In this document: piece after piece, positions 28,013 to 37,283 of the stretch
Layout: every line of letters starts with the position of its first letter
Numbering within the stretch: position 1 is the first letter of the stretch
Source of the DNA: Bin80 sp965203305
GTDB lineage: Bacteria; Bacteroidota; Rhodothermia; Rhodothermales; Bin80
DNA: 64,000 bases
Assembly (NCBI GenBank): GCA_965203305.1
Contig: OZ241874.1
Span: forward strand, 3,410,001 to 3,474,000
Reading direction: 5' to 3'
Program-made: the position numbers and the translations under genes
The notes under the pieces: generated by a model
What the model was told of the DNA's origin: nothing
What the model saw: only the letters and a program-made list of their open reading frames with translations
Database searches by the model: none

Positions 28013-29883
28013 AGTGTCTGTCCGAAAACACGGGATATATGGGTTTGCGCTGGTTCCTGTGCGCATTTTTGGGGATATTTCTTTTCTAAAGAAGTCCACT
28101 TTTTGGGGGATATGATCGTATAAGCCCTGAAACCCGTTCATCTTTTTCCTTTTGCTGAGATGAGAAAAGTCATTGAACCTCAACTTGAGATTGGATGGAA
28201 GCCTCTGGAAGAGATCACGCTGCCCCTTCACAATCGGGATGATTTCTATCTGTGCATGACGGCCATTTTGCATCTTTACCATGATGTTTTGCTGCGTGCG
28301 CGTCTGTTTTCCCGGTTGGCGGAGATTTTTCCTGCGGGGGTTCGGACGGATCGGGGGCGTCCGGGGATGTTTGCATGGCGCATCTTCGTGCTGGGGGTGC
28401 TGAAGCAGGTTCTTCGGTGCGACTATCAGAGACTGGCCATGCTGGCCACGGAAGTGCAGGTTTTGCGACAGATTCTGTTCCATTCCGAATTTGACGATAC
28501 GGTCTACTGTCCGCAGACCTTGCAGGACAATCTTTCTCTTCTGACCTCCGAGATTCTGGCAGAATTCATTCAAATGGTGGCAGAGTGCGGACAGAAGGTG
28601 GCGGGAAAGCAGGAGGGGGAGGTGTTGCAGGGGCGGTGCGATTCCAAGGTGTGCAAGACCAATGTGGAGTTTCCCTCTGATCTGCGCCTTCTTCGGGATT
28701 CTGTCTGCGGGGGACTTCGGGAATGTGCCAAAACCGCGGATGCGCTGGATGTACCGGGCTGGCAGCAGATACAGCATCTGATGAAGACGGTAGAGAAGGC
28801 CCACAAGCCGGTATGTATCGCCAGGAAATACAAATCCCGTCCGGGCAAGGTTCGCTATTTCTTGCGTCTGTGTCGGAAGCGGGGCAGAAAAGTAGTGGAC
28901 TTTCTGCGGAACCTGCATGACAGGAAAACAGAGCTGGAGCGGAAACAGGCAACGGGTTCGCTCACCAAGGCGGAAGAGAAGATGCTGCACACCGTGCTCC
29001 GTGCGATGCAGCGAATCTATTCTTTTCTGGGGTATATGGCGGTATTGCACGATCAGGTGCGTCGTCGGGTCTTGCATGGAGAGAAGATTCCGCATCGTGA
29101 GAAGATATTTTCGATCACCAAGCCGTTTACCCGCTGGATCGTGAAAGGGAAAGAAGGGGTGCTGTGCGAGTTGGGGGTTCCGGTGGCGATTATAGAAGAT
29201 CAGTACCCGTTTATTCTGGGGCATGAGATTCTGTGGACGGGGACGGACAAGGATGTGGCGGTCTCGCTCACGGGGAGCGTGCAGGAGCAGTTTCCTTCCC
29301 TGCGTGAATGTTCGTATGATCGGGGTTTTTACAGTCCGGAGGTTCGGGAGAAGTTGGATGAGATGCTGGATGTGAATGCGATGCCGAAGAAAGGGAGGAT
29401 GACGAAGGAAGAGCAGGAGCGGCAAAGCGATCCTGCCTTCCAGCGCGCAAGGAAACGCCATCCGGGCGTGGAATCCGCGCTGAACAACCTGGATCATCGG
29501 GGCTGGAATCTGGTGCGGGAAACAAGCCGGGAAGGCTTTGCCCGAGTCGTAGCGACCGCTATTCTGGCCGCCAATGTCCACCGACTGGGGAGGCTGCTCC
29601 GGGAACAGGAGATCATCAAGAAAGCGAAACGACGACGAAAGCTCGCCGCATAGGCGTGCATCCCCCCTTTCTTGCGGATTGACGAGGTGCCAAATTCAGG
29701 TGAATGTCAGAGGTACGTCCGATTCCTGCGAATAAGGCACAAGTGTACACCAATTCCCCCAAAATCCGCCCTCAAAACGGGAAGAATCTCCCCACTCCAG
29801 TCCATTTTGCGTCCAATATGACAGGAGATCTGCCCCGCCCCTGTTGCCAGCTCCCGAAAATCGGCAATTTTCGGATGGACACT
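28013..29883 (+). mobile_element. Insertion sequence (ISNCY-like), 1,871 bp with inverted ends and ATCT target duplication
   Basis: Left end AGTGTCTGTCCGAAAA (28013-28028) and right end, read inward, AGTGTCCATCCGAAAA match at 14 of 16 bases. The bases ATCT lie directly outside both ends (28009-28012 and 29884-29887), a 4-bp target duplication. Joining the flanks restores an uninterrupted vsr 3' end and the ATGA overlap with the restriction gene, which confirms the limits. The element carries a single transposase gene. Confidence 0.93.
28160..29653 (+). CDS. DDE transposase of the ISNCY-like element
   Basis: 497 residues from ATG 28160, an intact frame. Features of the family are GRPGMFAWRIFVLGVLKQVL near the N-terminus, the first Asp region GRCDSKVCKTNVEFPSD followed by LRLLRDSV, the second in SYDRGFYSPEVREKLDE, and the Glu in RHPGVESALNNLDHRGWN close to the C-terminus. 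The C-terminal RVVATAILAANVHRLGRLL matches the ISNCY/IS1182-like group; I am sure of DDE transposase and less sure of the subgroup. As it is intact and flanked by a perfect target duplication, the insertion is probably recent. Confidence 0.88.
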   Translation: MRKVIEPQLEIGWKPLEEITLPLHNRDDFYLCMTAILHLYHDVLLRARLFSRLAEIFPAGVRTDRGRPGMFAWRIFVLGVLKQVLRCDYQRLAMLATEVQVLRQILFHSEFDDTVYCPQTLQDNLSLLTSEILAEFIQMVAECGQKVAGKQEGEVLQGRCDSKVCKTNVEFPSDLRLLRDSVCGGLRECAKTADALDVPGWQQIQHLMKTVEKAHKPVCIARKYKSRPGKVRYFLRLCRKRGRKVVDFLRNLHDRKTELERKQATGSLTKAEEKMLHTVLRAMQRIYSFLGYMAVLHDQVRRRVLHGEKIPHREKIFSITKPFTRWIVKGKEGVLCELGVPVAIIEDQYPFILGHEILWTGTDKDVAVSLTGSVQEQFPSLRECSYDRGFYSPEVREKLDEMLDVNAMPKKGRMTKEEQERQSDPAFQRARKRHPGVESALNNLDHRGWNLVRETSREGFARVVATAILAANVHRLGRLLREQEIIKKAKRRRKLAA

Positions 29884-30267
29884 ATCTACAGGCAAGCACT
29901 GCTTTCCCCTCAGTGCACACTCCCATACACGGCAGATGCGCCAGCCCTGCTCCAGCAGCTTTCTTCTGTTACAGCGATCCCTCTCCATGTTGCCTGTAAT
30001 CTTGTCTCTCCAATAGCTCTCCCGTGATTGTGGCCATCTGAACAGGTGACATTCATGCCCATGCCAGAAGCATCCATTGACGAGAATAACAGCCCTGTGC
30101 CTGGGGAACACGATGTCAGGAGATCCCGGGAGGGATCGGTCATGAAGACGATACCGGAACCCTCGGCGATGCAGTCCGCGGCGCAATATCAACTCGGGTT
30201 TCGTATCTGTACTGCGAATGCCAGTCATCATCTGGCTTCGCTTCTTCCGACTGACAATGTCAGTCAT
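29707..30267 (-). CDS. vsr: Very short patch repair endonuclease with IS-derived C-terminus
   Basis: Vsr nicks DNA 5' of T:G mismatches made by deamination of 5-methylcytosine. The core is complete: RSQMMTGIRSTDTKPE, the catalytic Asp in GSPDIVFP, His residues in CFWHGHECHLF, and the C-terminal LLEQGWRICRVWECALRGK. The start overlaps the methylase stop (ATGA). At 29884-29887 the IS insertion replaces the last 18 or so native codons with about 60 codons read from inside the element. Removing the IS restores an ending VIDQCAVWIRCTEPEIDIS and GK, of ordinary Vsr type. Whether the tailed protein is active is unknown; the catalytic core is untouched. Confidence 0.88.
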   Translation of the reverse strand: MTDIVSRKKRSQMMTGIRSTDTKPELILRRGLHRRGFRYRLHDRSLPGSPDIVFPRHRAVILVNGCFWHGHECHLFRWPQSRESYWRDKITGNMERDRCNRRKLLEQGWRICRVWECALRGKQCLPVDSVHPKIADFRELATGAGQISCHIGRKMDWSGEILPVLRADFGGIGVHLCLIRRNRTYL

Positions 30268-31496
30268 GCCGCCCGTGATTCTGTCTGGGCTCGTAGCCCG
30301 TCACGCACTCCAATTGCCTCCAGCAGATGCGGCTTCAAGTGGTTTGCAATGGCTCGAACCAAAGGGACAACCACCGCATTCCCAAACTGTCGGTAGGCCT
30401 GGGCATCAGAAACGGGAATCTTGAATGCAGACCCGTTCGGCTTGTCAAAGCCCATGAGGCGTGAACATTCACGGGGAGTCAGTCTTCTGGGACGATCATC
30501 CTTTTGCAATACGAGAATCTCTGCGCCATCCTTGTAGTATCTGGCTGACATTGTCCGTGTCACATCCTCCGGTCCAAATGTTGAATATCCAAATCCGTTT
30601 CCAGCTTTCCGATGCCGTTCTTTGTATTCCTGCAAATAATTCCAGAGATGTTCGGTCAGAGTGTACTTCGCATCTACTTCGGGCTCCAGAATATCGCCAA
30701 GCACTGGTGCCTTCCCCACAGGGATATTCAGATCATCAAAATTGAAGAGGCTTGGTTTCTCAAAACCCGCGATAAATATCCGCTCTCGCTTCTGTGGCAC
30801 CCATGGTGAGGAGCAGATGACTCTGGTGTGGACATCATACCCGAGTTCCTCCTGCAGGACATGCATGATGGTCTCGAATGTCCGGCCGCTGTTATGGCGG
30901 AGGAGGTGCTTCACATTCTCCAGAAGAAAAACAGAAGGACGATGATGCCTGATGATTTTGGCCAGATCATGGAATAATGTACCCTGGGTATCGCACAGAA
31001 ATCCATGCGGTTTTCCCAAGGCATTTTTCTTGGAAACACCAGCAATGGAAAACGGCTGACATGGAAACCCGGCCAAGAGCAGGTCGTGTGCCGGTATACG
31101 CTCAGGTTCTTTTGCATATGGCCGGATATCTCCGACCAGTTCATGATCCTTTCCATCAGGAAAGTTCGCGATGTAGGTCTGACGTGAAAACTTGTTCCAC
31201 TCAGCCGTGAATACGCACTTGCCACCAATTTCATCAAACGGAAAACGCATGCCACCAATACCCGCGAAAACATCCACGAAACGGAAGGGATTGCCTGATC
31301 CGCCTTGAACGCTATGCCTCTCGCTGATAGCTTTTTTTATAATTTCAATGACAAGCGGAGGGGCTTCCGTGCCTGACTTTCCGTTTGACTCATAACTGCG
31401 AACAGTACCCGCAGTTTCGCCAATGAGATAGGCCGCCTCATCAATTGAGAATCCTGCCTCTTTCCTCAAAATTGCGAACTCGGTGACCCCGGGCAT
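30264..31496 (-). CDS. dcm: DNA (cytosine-5)-methyltransferase, Dcm-like
   Basis: 410 residues, intact. Motif I FVDVFAGIGGMRFPF, motif IV AGFPCQPFS with the catalytic Cys, motif VI FLLENV, motif VIII PQKRERIFIAGF, and motif X AYRQFGNAVVVPL are all present. An N-terminal segment (EFAILRKEAGFSIDEAAYLI) resembles a helix-turn-helix that may let the enzyme regulate its own promoter. Its linkage to Vsr and an EcoRII-type nuclease indicates methylation of the inner C of CCWGG (inference). It heads the leftward methylase-vsr-restriction operon; the 204 bases to the divergent SNF2 gene hold both promoters. The methylase is intact although the nuclease is broken, the safe order of decay. Confidence 0.93.
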   Translation of the reverse strand: MPGVTEFAILRKEAGFSIDEAAYLIGETAGTVRSYESNGKSGTEAPPLVIEIIKKAISERHSVQGGSGNPFRFVDVFAGIGGMRFPFDEIGGKCVFTAEWNKFSRQTYIANFPDGKDHELVGDIRPYAKEPERIPAHDLLLAGFPCQPFSIAGVSKKNALGKPHGFLCDTQGTLFHDLAKIIRHHRPSVFLLENVKHLLRHNSGRTFETIMHVLQEELGYDVHTRVICSSPWVPQKRERIFIAGFEKPSLFNFDDLNIPVGKAPVLGDILEPEVDAKYTLTEHLWNYLQEYKERHRKAGNGFGYSTFGPEDVTRTMSARYYKDGAEILVLQKDDRPRRLTPRECSRLMGFDKPNGSAFKIPVSDAQAYRQFGNAVVVPLVRAIANHLKPHLLEAIGVRDGLRAQTESRAA

Positions 31497-31700
31497 AGAC
31501 AGTATCGTTTATCACGAAAGCAATTATACAACAGAAAGTTCTAAATTGCCTCAGTGAAGCAATGGTTTTGAAAGAACAGCCTCTTCGTCGGATATAACCA
31601 GTGGGCATGTCTTGTGCACCACAGGCAGACGGAAACAATGTTAATATCTCTGTGATCGGCTACAAGGCTCCTGAGGTTGCAAAAGACCGTTTACTAGAAA

Positions 31701-33671
31701 ATGCCGGTAAAAACAGACGAAAATACGGATGATCGCTTCATAGACTGGACTCTTGCAGACGACAGAATTTGCATGAGATCGTCCAGTGGGGATCACATCC
31801 TGAGTGCAGTTGACATTGTCCGTATTGAATTTAAGGGGGAATCATCTGTCTGCGGAACTTCTCTCAAAACAAGACCATCTGAGCATTTCCCGGACTTGCA
31901 CTTCAATCGATTTCCTTGCGATTTCAGAATCAAACTGAACATGCCCTCGGACATGATACAGCATCCGTCCCTGGAACTACAAGCAATCTCCGATGGCCAG
32001 TCAAAACTGATTCATCGTATCCCCGAATCTGACCAGATTATTATTGGAGGGAAAGAATGGTATTCCATTGCTCCAGAAAATATAATCGAAATCAGAAATG
32101 TACTGAAAACAGGTGGCGTATCGGAGTTCGGAGCGATTAGCCTCAGACAGGCACTAAATCTGTTGACGATAAACTCCTCTCTAGTTTCCGTTTTCCCAGC
32201 TCCGTCAATGCCGACAGATTCATCCCCTGCAGACACTGGCTGTGAACAGGTACTGACTCTTTTATCCGAACATGGTTTTCGGGCATCTCTGTATCCATAC
32301 CAGAAGAAAGGTTTTTTCTGGCTTAAAAGTATTTCTGAAGAAGGACTGGGGTGTATACTTGCAGATGAAATGGGACTCGGGAAAACATTGCAGATCATTA
32401 CATTGCTGAGTTATTTCAAGATCAAATGGAAGCAGCCATCACTGATTATTGCCCCCTCAACTCTTCTTGAAAACTGGCGCAGGGAATTTGCCCGTTTTTC
32501 TCCCGAAATCTCAGTTCATGTGCACTCCGGTAACAAACGAACAGGTTTTCCCTCTCAACTGAGGAGACACGACATCGTTTTAAGTTCATACGATACGGTG
32601 GTCAGAGATCAAGGACTTTTTGGCATGGTCGAATGGGCTTTCGTCGTTTTGGACGAAGCCCAGGCGATCAAAAATCACGTGACTCATCGTGCAATGGCAG
32701 CAAAAGCACTGACTCGAAAAATAGGAATTGCCGTTACCGGAACTCCTGTGGAAAACAAACTTGCAGATCTTTAGTCAATCATGGATTTTTCCTGCCCCGG
32801 ATTGCTTGGCACCTATAAGGTTTTTGAGAAAAATTATGAAGATGATCAGCGAGGTGCTGAAAGGCTTGAAACAATAGTATCACCTCTCATGCTCAGAAGA
32901 AGAGTTGTAGATGTCGCAACAGATCTGCCAGAAAAAATCATAATTCCGCAACTGGTTAACATGAGTGATGATGAAGCAGAAGGTTACGAGGTCATACGTC
33001 AAAAAATTGCTGATGAATACGGAGAATCTGCCTCTTTCGTATCTTTATTGCGTCTTCGTCAGTATTGTACACATCCCTCACTTCTTGAGAAGAGCCCCAG
33101 AGTGCAGAACTCTCCATGCCTGAAAAGCTCCAAATATCGCAGACTGGTCGAGATTGTGGAAGAAATTGCTCTCAGCCATGAGAAGGTTATTGTCTTTACG
33201 TCATTCACTGCGATGTCTGACATGCTATTGTCTGACATATCAGCGCGTTTTCGCGTTCCATCTCTGCGGATAGACGGAAGAACTCCTGTGGAAGAAAGAC
33301 AGAAGATAGTTGATCGGTTTTCAGAAATAAACGGGACTGCAGTTTTGATTTTGAACCCCAAAGCAGCGGGTACAGGTCTGAATATCACGGCCGCGAATCA
33401 TGTAATTCACTACACACTGGAGTGGAATCCGGCTGTGGAGGACCAAGCAACTGCACGCGTATTTCGCAAAGGTCAAACACGGCCCGTAACCGTTCATCGG
33501 CTGTTCTATCCTGATACGGTGGAAGATGTGATTAATGACAGACTTGATCGTAAGCGTGAATTAGCGGAAACAGCAGTGATCGGCACTGAAGCAACAGAGG
33601 TAGAAGCTGCTGATGTAATGAGGGCCATTAGCCTTTCACCACTTGTCAACTCTGAAAAACACAGCGAATGA
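31701..33671 (+). pseudogene. SNF2-family helicase/translocase interrupted by one in-frame TAG
   Basis: A single reading frame of 656 codons with one TAG at 32772-32774. The first part has motif I DEMGLGKT, motif Ia APSTLLENW, motif II DEAQ and motif III TGTPVENKLADL. The stop comes exactly where SNF2 proteins have Trp (LADL-W-SIMDF), so TGG to TAG is the simplest change. The second part reads MDFSCPGLLGTYKVF, then motif IV VIVFTSFTAM, and motifs V-VI as AAGTGLNIT and DQATARVFRKGQ. The break falls between the two helicase lobes, and ATG 32781 lies six bases after the stop, so re-initiation could give two half-proteins. The stop overlaps the next gene as ATGA. It is the first gene of the SNF2 / EcoRII-N / MORC / HNH operon. 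Confidence 0.88.
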
Positions 33672-34090
33672 ATAAAAGAACAAATAGTATCCAGAAGGTA
33701 CTTAGTCGTAATGACACAGGTGAAACTGGCGGTCATCAGGCCGGGATTCTCATTCCTAAAAAAGAGGAAATTCTTTCCTTTTTTCCGGCACTGGACGGCG
33801 ATGAAAAGAATCCGAGACTTAAGATTGCTTTTCACGATCATCTCGGTGAAGAGTGGTCATTTTCATTCATTTACTACAATAACAGGTTCTTTGGCGGAAC
33901 ACGTAATGAATACCGACTGACGGGTATGACTCGGTATATGAAGGCGTATGGACTTAAATCAGGAGATACCATAGTTTTGTCAAGAGAAGATGGCGGATTT
34001 TACACGGTGAAGCATAGCAAAAATGATGGGGCTGAAAGGCCCGATGGAACGCTAAAGCTGGGCAATTCCTGGAAGGTTGTAAGAATATAA
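33668..34090 (+). CDS. EcoRII N-terminal-like (B3-type) DNA-binding domain protein
   Basis: 140 residues, start overlapping the SNF2 stop by four bases. The sequence SRNDTGETGGHQAGILIPK, then FFPALDGDEKNP, FSFIYYNN, TRNEYRLTGMTRYM and GDTIVLSREDGG, is that of the B3-like effector-binding domain found at the N-terminus of EcoRII and the C-terminus of BfiI. Here it stands alone without a nuclease domain. Expected role: sequence-specific DNA recognition for the operon's ATPases and HNH nuclease (inference). It is a separate protein from the decayed EcoRII gene at 26.7-27.9 kb. Confidence 0.8.
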   Translation: MNKRTNSIQKVLSRNDTGETGGHQAGILIPKKEEILSFFPALDGDEKNPRLKIAFHDHLGEEWSFSFIYYNNRFFGGTRNEYRLTGMTRYMKAYGLKSGDTIVLSREDGGFYTVKHSKNDGAERPDGTLKLGNSWKVVRI

Positions 34091-34104
34091 AACACCAAGA
34101 CAAT

Positions 34105-35712
34105 ATGGCCACGAAAAAGACTTTACCACCCAACCCTGCGCGCCTCATAGAGGGGCTGAGAGATACCGGCTATGATTTCAATACCGCACTGGCCGATATA
34201 GTTGACAATTCAGTTGATGCGGATGCAACAAAAATTGACATCAAGATCAACATGGATGTTGACGGCGATATCCTGGTTTCCGTAGCAGATAATGGATGCG
34301 GAATGGATGAAGAAACTCTTCTGGATGGAATGACTTACGGAGCCAGGGAACATGATGATCCCAAAAGGCTGGGGAAATTTGGCCTTGGGCTGAAAACCGC
34401 ATCCACGGCATTCTGCAGAAGACTGTCTGTGATCACAAGGACATCATCTGATGGAAATCTGATGAAGGCAACCTGGGACCTGGATCATGTAGTCCAGGCT
34501 TCCGAATGGGAGTTGCTTCTTGATTCTCCGACAGAATATGAGGTGGAACTCCTGGATGCGGTTGCCTCAGATTCATCCGGCACACTGGTAACATGGGACA
34601 ATGTAGATCGGGTAATAAAAAATTATTCCAGGCCCGAAGGCAGACATGCCCGAAAAGCACTTGACAAGGTTATTGCTGACTTTAAAGACCACGCAGCCAT
34701 GGTCTACCAGCGTTTTCTGGACAGGGCAGATGACCGCGTGAGAAACATTGATATGACACTGAACGGACAGCCTATTCCTGCATGGGATCCCTTCTGCGAA
34801 GAGGAAGAGGAAACTGAACTTGTTGCAGAAGAAGACCACAAGAAGGTAGAATTTCCTGACGAGAGTAGTGCTGAGTTCAGTATCAGGGCTTATGTACTTC
34901 CCCGGAAGGAGGACTTCTCTTCACCTGGTGCAGTCAAGGCAGCCAAACTGACAAACAGGATGCAGGGAATTTATATTTACCGAGAGAACCGTCTTCTTCT
35001 CCCTGCCAACTGGCTAGACATGTTCGCGAAAGAACCTCATCTGACATTGTTGAGGGTGGAACTTTCCTTTGCCCATGATCTGGATGAAGCCTTCCAAGTT
35101 GATATTAAAAAGTCCCAAATTCTGCTGAATGAAGATTTGTACAACTGGGTCTCAACGAAATTTTTACCGGCTCCGAGAAACGCAGCCAATGAACGTTACC
35201 GGGCGAGTCAACGCGAAAAGGTCGGAAAGAAAGCAAAAAAGGGGGCTCATGCAGGATCGAATCGCTCAATCTCTGACAAGGAGCAAGATTTGCGGAAGTC
35301 TGAGATTACGGTCATTGATCCAGAGAAGGGGGCTGTTGATGTGAAAAATAAGTGGGGAACGGTGCGCTTAAAACTGAAAATTGAAGAATCCTCCTCTCCC
35401 GGTGAAGTCTGTGTCCAGCCCGTGGCAAGTATTGACGATGGAGTGTTGTGGGAACCGGCTATCATAGATGGACATCATGCTGTTCGTATAAACACAGGAC
35501 ATCCCTATTATCACAAGGTATATGTACCTAATCTGGCCTCAGGTGTAACCGTGCAGGGCATGGACTCGCTCCTGTGGGCCTTAATTGAGTCGGAATTGGG
35601 TACAATCAATGAGGCAACGAAAAATCACTTTGAGGAGTTGCGTTTTGAAGTTTCCCGACTGTTGAGAAAACTGGTTGAGGATCTCCCAGAACCAGACCTG
35701 GACGAGCAATGA
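34105..35712 (+). CDS. MORC-like GHKL ATPase
   Basis: 535 residues beginning 14 bases after the preceding gene. The Bergerat ATP-binding fold is clear: N-box TALADIVDNSVDADAT, G1 SVADNGCGMDEE, and G2 LGKFGLGLKTASTAFCRRLS. An S5-like second half follows (IYIYRENRLLLPANW, DIKKSQILLNEDLY), with a Lys-rich linker at about residues 370-395. Prokaryotic MORC-type ATPases are known from comparative genomics to occur beside C5 methylases, Vsr, SNF2 helicases and nucleases in restriction-like systems. They are expected to clamp DNA on ATP-driven dimerisation. This arrangement matches, so a motor/clamp role in an antiviral complex is inferred. Confidence 0.88.
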   Translation: MATKKTLPPNPARLIEGLRDTGYDFNTALADIVDNSVDADATKIDIKINMDVDGDILVSVADNGCGMDEETLLDGMTYGAREHDDPKRLGKFGLGLKTASTAFCRRLSVITRTSSDGNLMKATWDLDHVVQASEWELLLDSPTEYEVELLDAVASDSSGTLVTWDNVDRVIKNYSRPEGRHARKALDKVIADFKDHAAMVYQRFLDRADDRVRNIDMTLNGQPIPAWDPFCEEEEETELVAEEDHKKVEFPDESSAEFSIRAYVLPRKEDFSSPGAVKAAKLTNRMQGIYIYRENRLLLPANWLDMFAKEPHLTLLRVELSFAHDLDEAFQVDIKKSQILLNEDLYNWVSTKFLPAPRNAANERYRASQREKVGKKAKKGAHAGSNRSISDKEQDLRKSEITVIDPEKGAVDVKNKWGTVRLKLKIEESSSPGEVCVQPVASIDDGVLWEPAIIDGHHAVRINTGHPYYHKVYVPNLASGVTVQGMDSLLWALIESELGTINEATKNHFEELRFEVSRLLRKLVEDLPEPDLDEQ

Positions 35713-35795
35713 ACTTCCTGTAAGACTTCCGAATAAAGAATTCAGAGCAGGACTGTAACAGATGTCTGTGCAATAGTACTCTCCTTGTGGTGCCA

Positions 35796-36665
35796 ATGAT
35801 TGACATTGACACATTCCATCTTTCCAAGGCTTTGACAGAGCGATTCGGCCTTGAGGTTGATGTTTCTTCATCCCCAGTAAATGATGGACAAGAGATCAAA
35901 ATCATTCCTCACGGAATAAGCAGTACCATTTCTTTCAGGGTAGAACTGCATCTAGGATGGCGAACCATTACAGCCTCGTTCATTCCAGGCAATTACGCCT
36001 CAGAGCTGGTAAGCGGGATCAGATCCTCTAGCGAGTCTCAAAGGTCCGCATTTACAGTTTTTGCCGATTCTTTAGAATCAAAGGGAGCTAAAATATCGCT
36101 CAATTTTGATGATCATCTGGCTGATGCATCAGAACCTGCATCTTGGCCCAAGGACTGGACGACTATCCACATCTCAATGAAAAAGGTTGGGGTAGTTGTT
36201 GAGCAACCAGCCGGATATGACTTTGATGCTGTCTTCCCGTGGGCAGCAGGATTTCTTGGTCTTGCGGTTTCCCTGCTTCCTCTTGAAGAGAGAACAGATT
36301 CTCCTTCGGAGTGCGAGTCTGAAGGAGCTGTCTCGCTTAGGGTTGTTAAACAGTATGAAAGAAGCCGAATCAACCGGGCGACCTGCATAGAAATTCATGG
36401 AACCGGCTGCAAAATATGCAGCTTCAATTTCGGCAATTCCTATGGCGAAATAGGGGATGGATTTATTCATGTGCATCATGTCGTTCCCATTTCAGAAATG
36501 GAAGGTGGCTATATCCTTGATCCAGCAAAAGATCTCATACCCGTCTGCCCCAACTGCCATTCAATGTTGCACCGCAGAAACCCGGCTCTTCTACCGGGAG
36601 AACTGATTCAGATACTGAACAAAGAAAGGCGTGGACAATCTTCTCCTGAAAAAACTGTAATGTAG
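35796..36665 (+). CDS. HNH endonuclease
   Basis: About 289 residues from ATG 35796; a GTG three codons upstream is possible. The C-terminal HNH domain shows the zinc pair GCKICSF, the catalytic FIHVHHVVPISE and the second pair with Asn/His as PVCPNCHSMLHRRNP. The N-terminal 180 residues have no family I recognise; they may bind DNA or a partner. It lies 83 bases after the MORC gene and closes the operon, and is its only visible intact nuclease. Cleavage of unmodified invading DNA, directed by the SNF2, B3-like and MORC proteins, is the working inference. Confidence 0.85.
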   Translation: MIDIDTFHLSKALTERFGLEVDVSSSPVNDGQEIKIIPHGISSTISFRVELHLGWRTITASFIPGNYASELVSGIRSSSESQRSAFTVFADSLESKGAKISLNFDDHLADASEPASWPKDWTTIHISMKKVGVVVEQPAGYDFDAVFPWAAGFLGLAVSLLPLEERTDSPSECESEGAVSLRVVKQYERSRINRATCIEIHGTGCKICSFNFGNSYGEIGDGFIHVHHVVPISEMEGGYILDPAKDLIPVCPNCHSMLHRRNPALLPGELIQILNKERRGQSSPEKTVM

Positions 36666-36698
36666 GCACAGATGAATATCAAGAAACGGGGCTTATAT

Positions 36699-36988
36699 AG
36701 TGTCTGTCCGAAAATTCAGAATATCGCCAATATATGCCATTTAGAGAGCGTATGAGGGGTTTTTGGAGATATTTTGGAGTATTTTTCTTGACGAAGATGG
36801 AAGCCCCTTGGCGGATTGGAGCATGAAGTCTCCGAACAGCGTCCATAAACACGCAATCTTCGTGTAAGATTTCCCCGAATCTCTCATAGCGAACGAGCAT
36901 CTGAATCGCGCCATACATGACGCTGTGGGGCAAAATGCCTCTGGAATCCCCCGTATTTGGGGTTGCTGTGAATTTTCGGACGGACACT
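36699..36988. mobile_element. MITE copy A, 290 bp
   Basis: Ends are AGTGTCTGTCCGAAAATTCA and, read inward from the right, AGTGTCCGTCCGAAAATTCA. These match the ends of the IS at 28013 over the first 16 bases. ATAT lies on both sides (36695-36698 and 36989-36992). It has no functional transposase; a leftward open frame runs through both copies but has no motifs. It is probably moved in trans by an ISNCY-like transposase. Confidence 0.88.
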
Positions 36989-36992
36989 ATAT

Positions 36993-37283
36993 AGTGGCCG
37001 TCCGAAAATTCAGAATATCGCCAATATACGCCGTTTAGAGAGCGTATGAAGGGGTTTTGGGAGATATTTTTTGGTATTTTTCCTGACGAAGATAGAAGCC
37101 CTTTGGCAGATTGAAGCATCAAATCCCCGAACAGCGTCCATAAACACGCAATCTTCGTGCAAGATTTCCCCGAATCTTTCATAGCGAACGAACATCTGAA
37201 TCGCTCCATACATGACACTGTGGGGCAAAATGCTTCTGGAATCCCCCATATTTGGGGTTGCTGTGAATTTTCGGACAGACACT
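36993..37283. mobile_element. MITE copy B, 291 bp, in direct tandem with copy A
   Basis: Nearly identical to copy A and in the same orientation. It shares the central ATAT with it and has a third ATAT at 37284-37287. The order ATAT-A-ATAT-B-ATAT means one copy inserted into the target duplication of the other. Scattered substitutions between the two show that the pair is not an immediate duplication artefact. Confidence 0.88.

Noticed and set aside
27998..29581. Leftward 527-residue frame within the IS
   Set aside because: It mirrors the transposase gene; composition is rich in His, Pro, Arg and Gln, with no motifs.
31497..31700. Restriction-system controller (C-protein) gene or box
   Set aside because: No small helix-turn-helix gene and no clear symmetric operator could be found; the helix-turn-helix-like segment is within the methylase itself.
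36679..37218. Leftward open frame running through both MITEs
   Set aside because: The two halves repeat each other because the DNA is duplicated; there is no DDE motif, start context or family likeness, so I treat it as non-coding.
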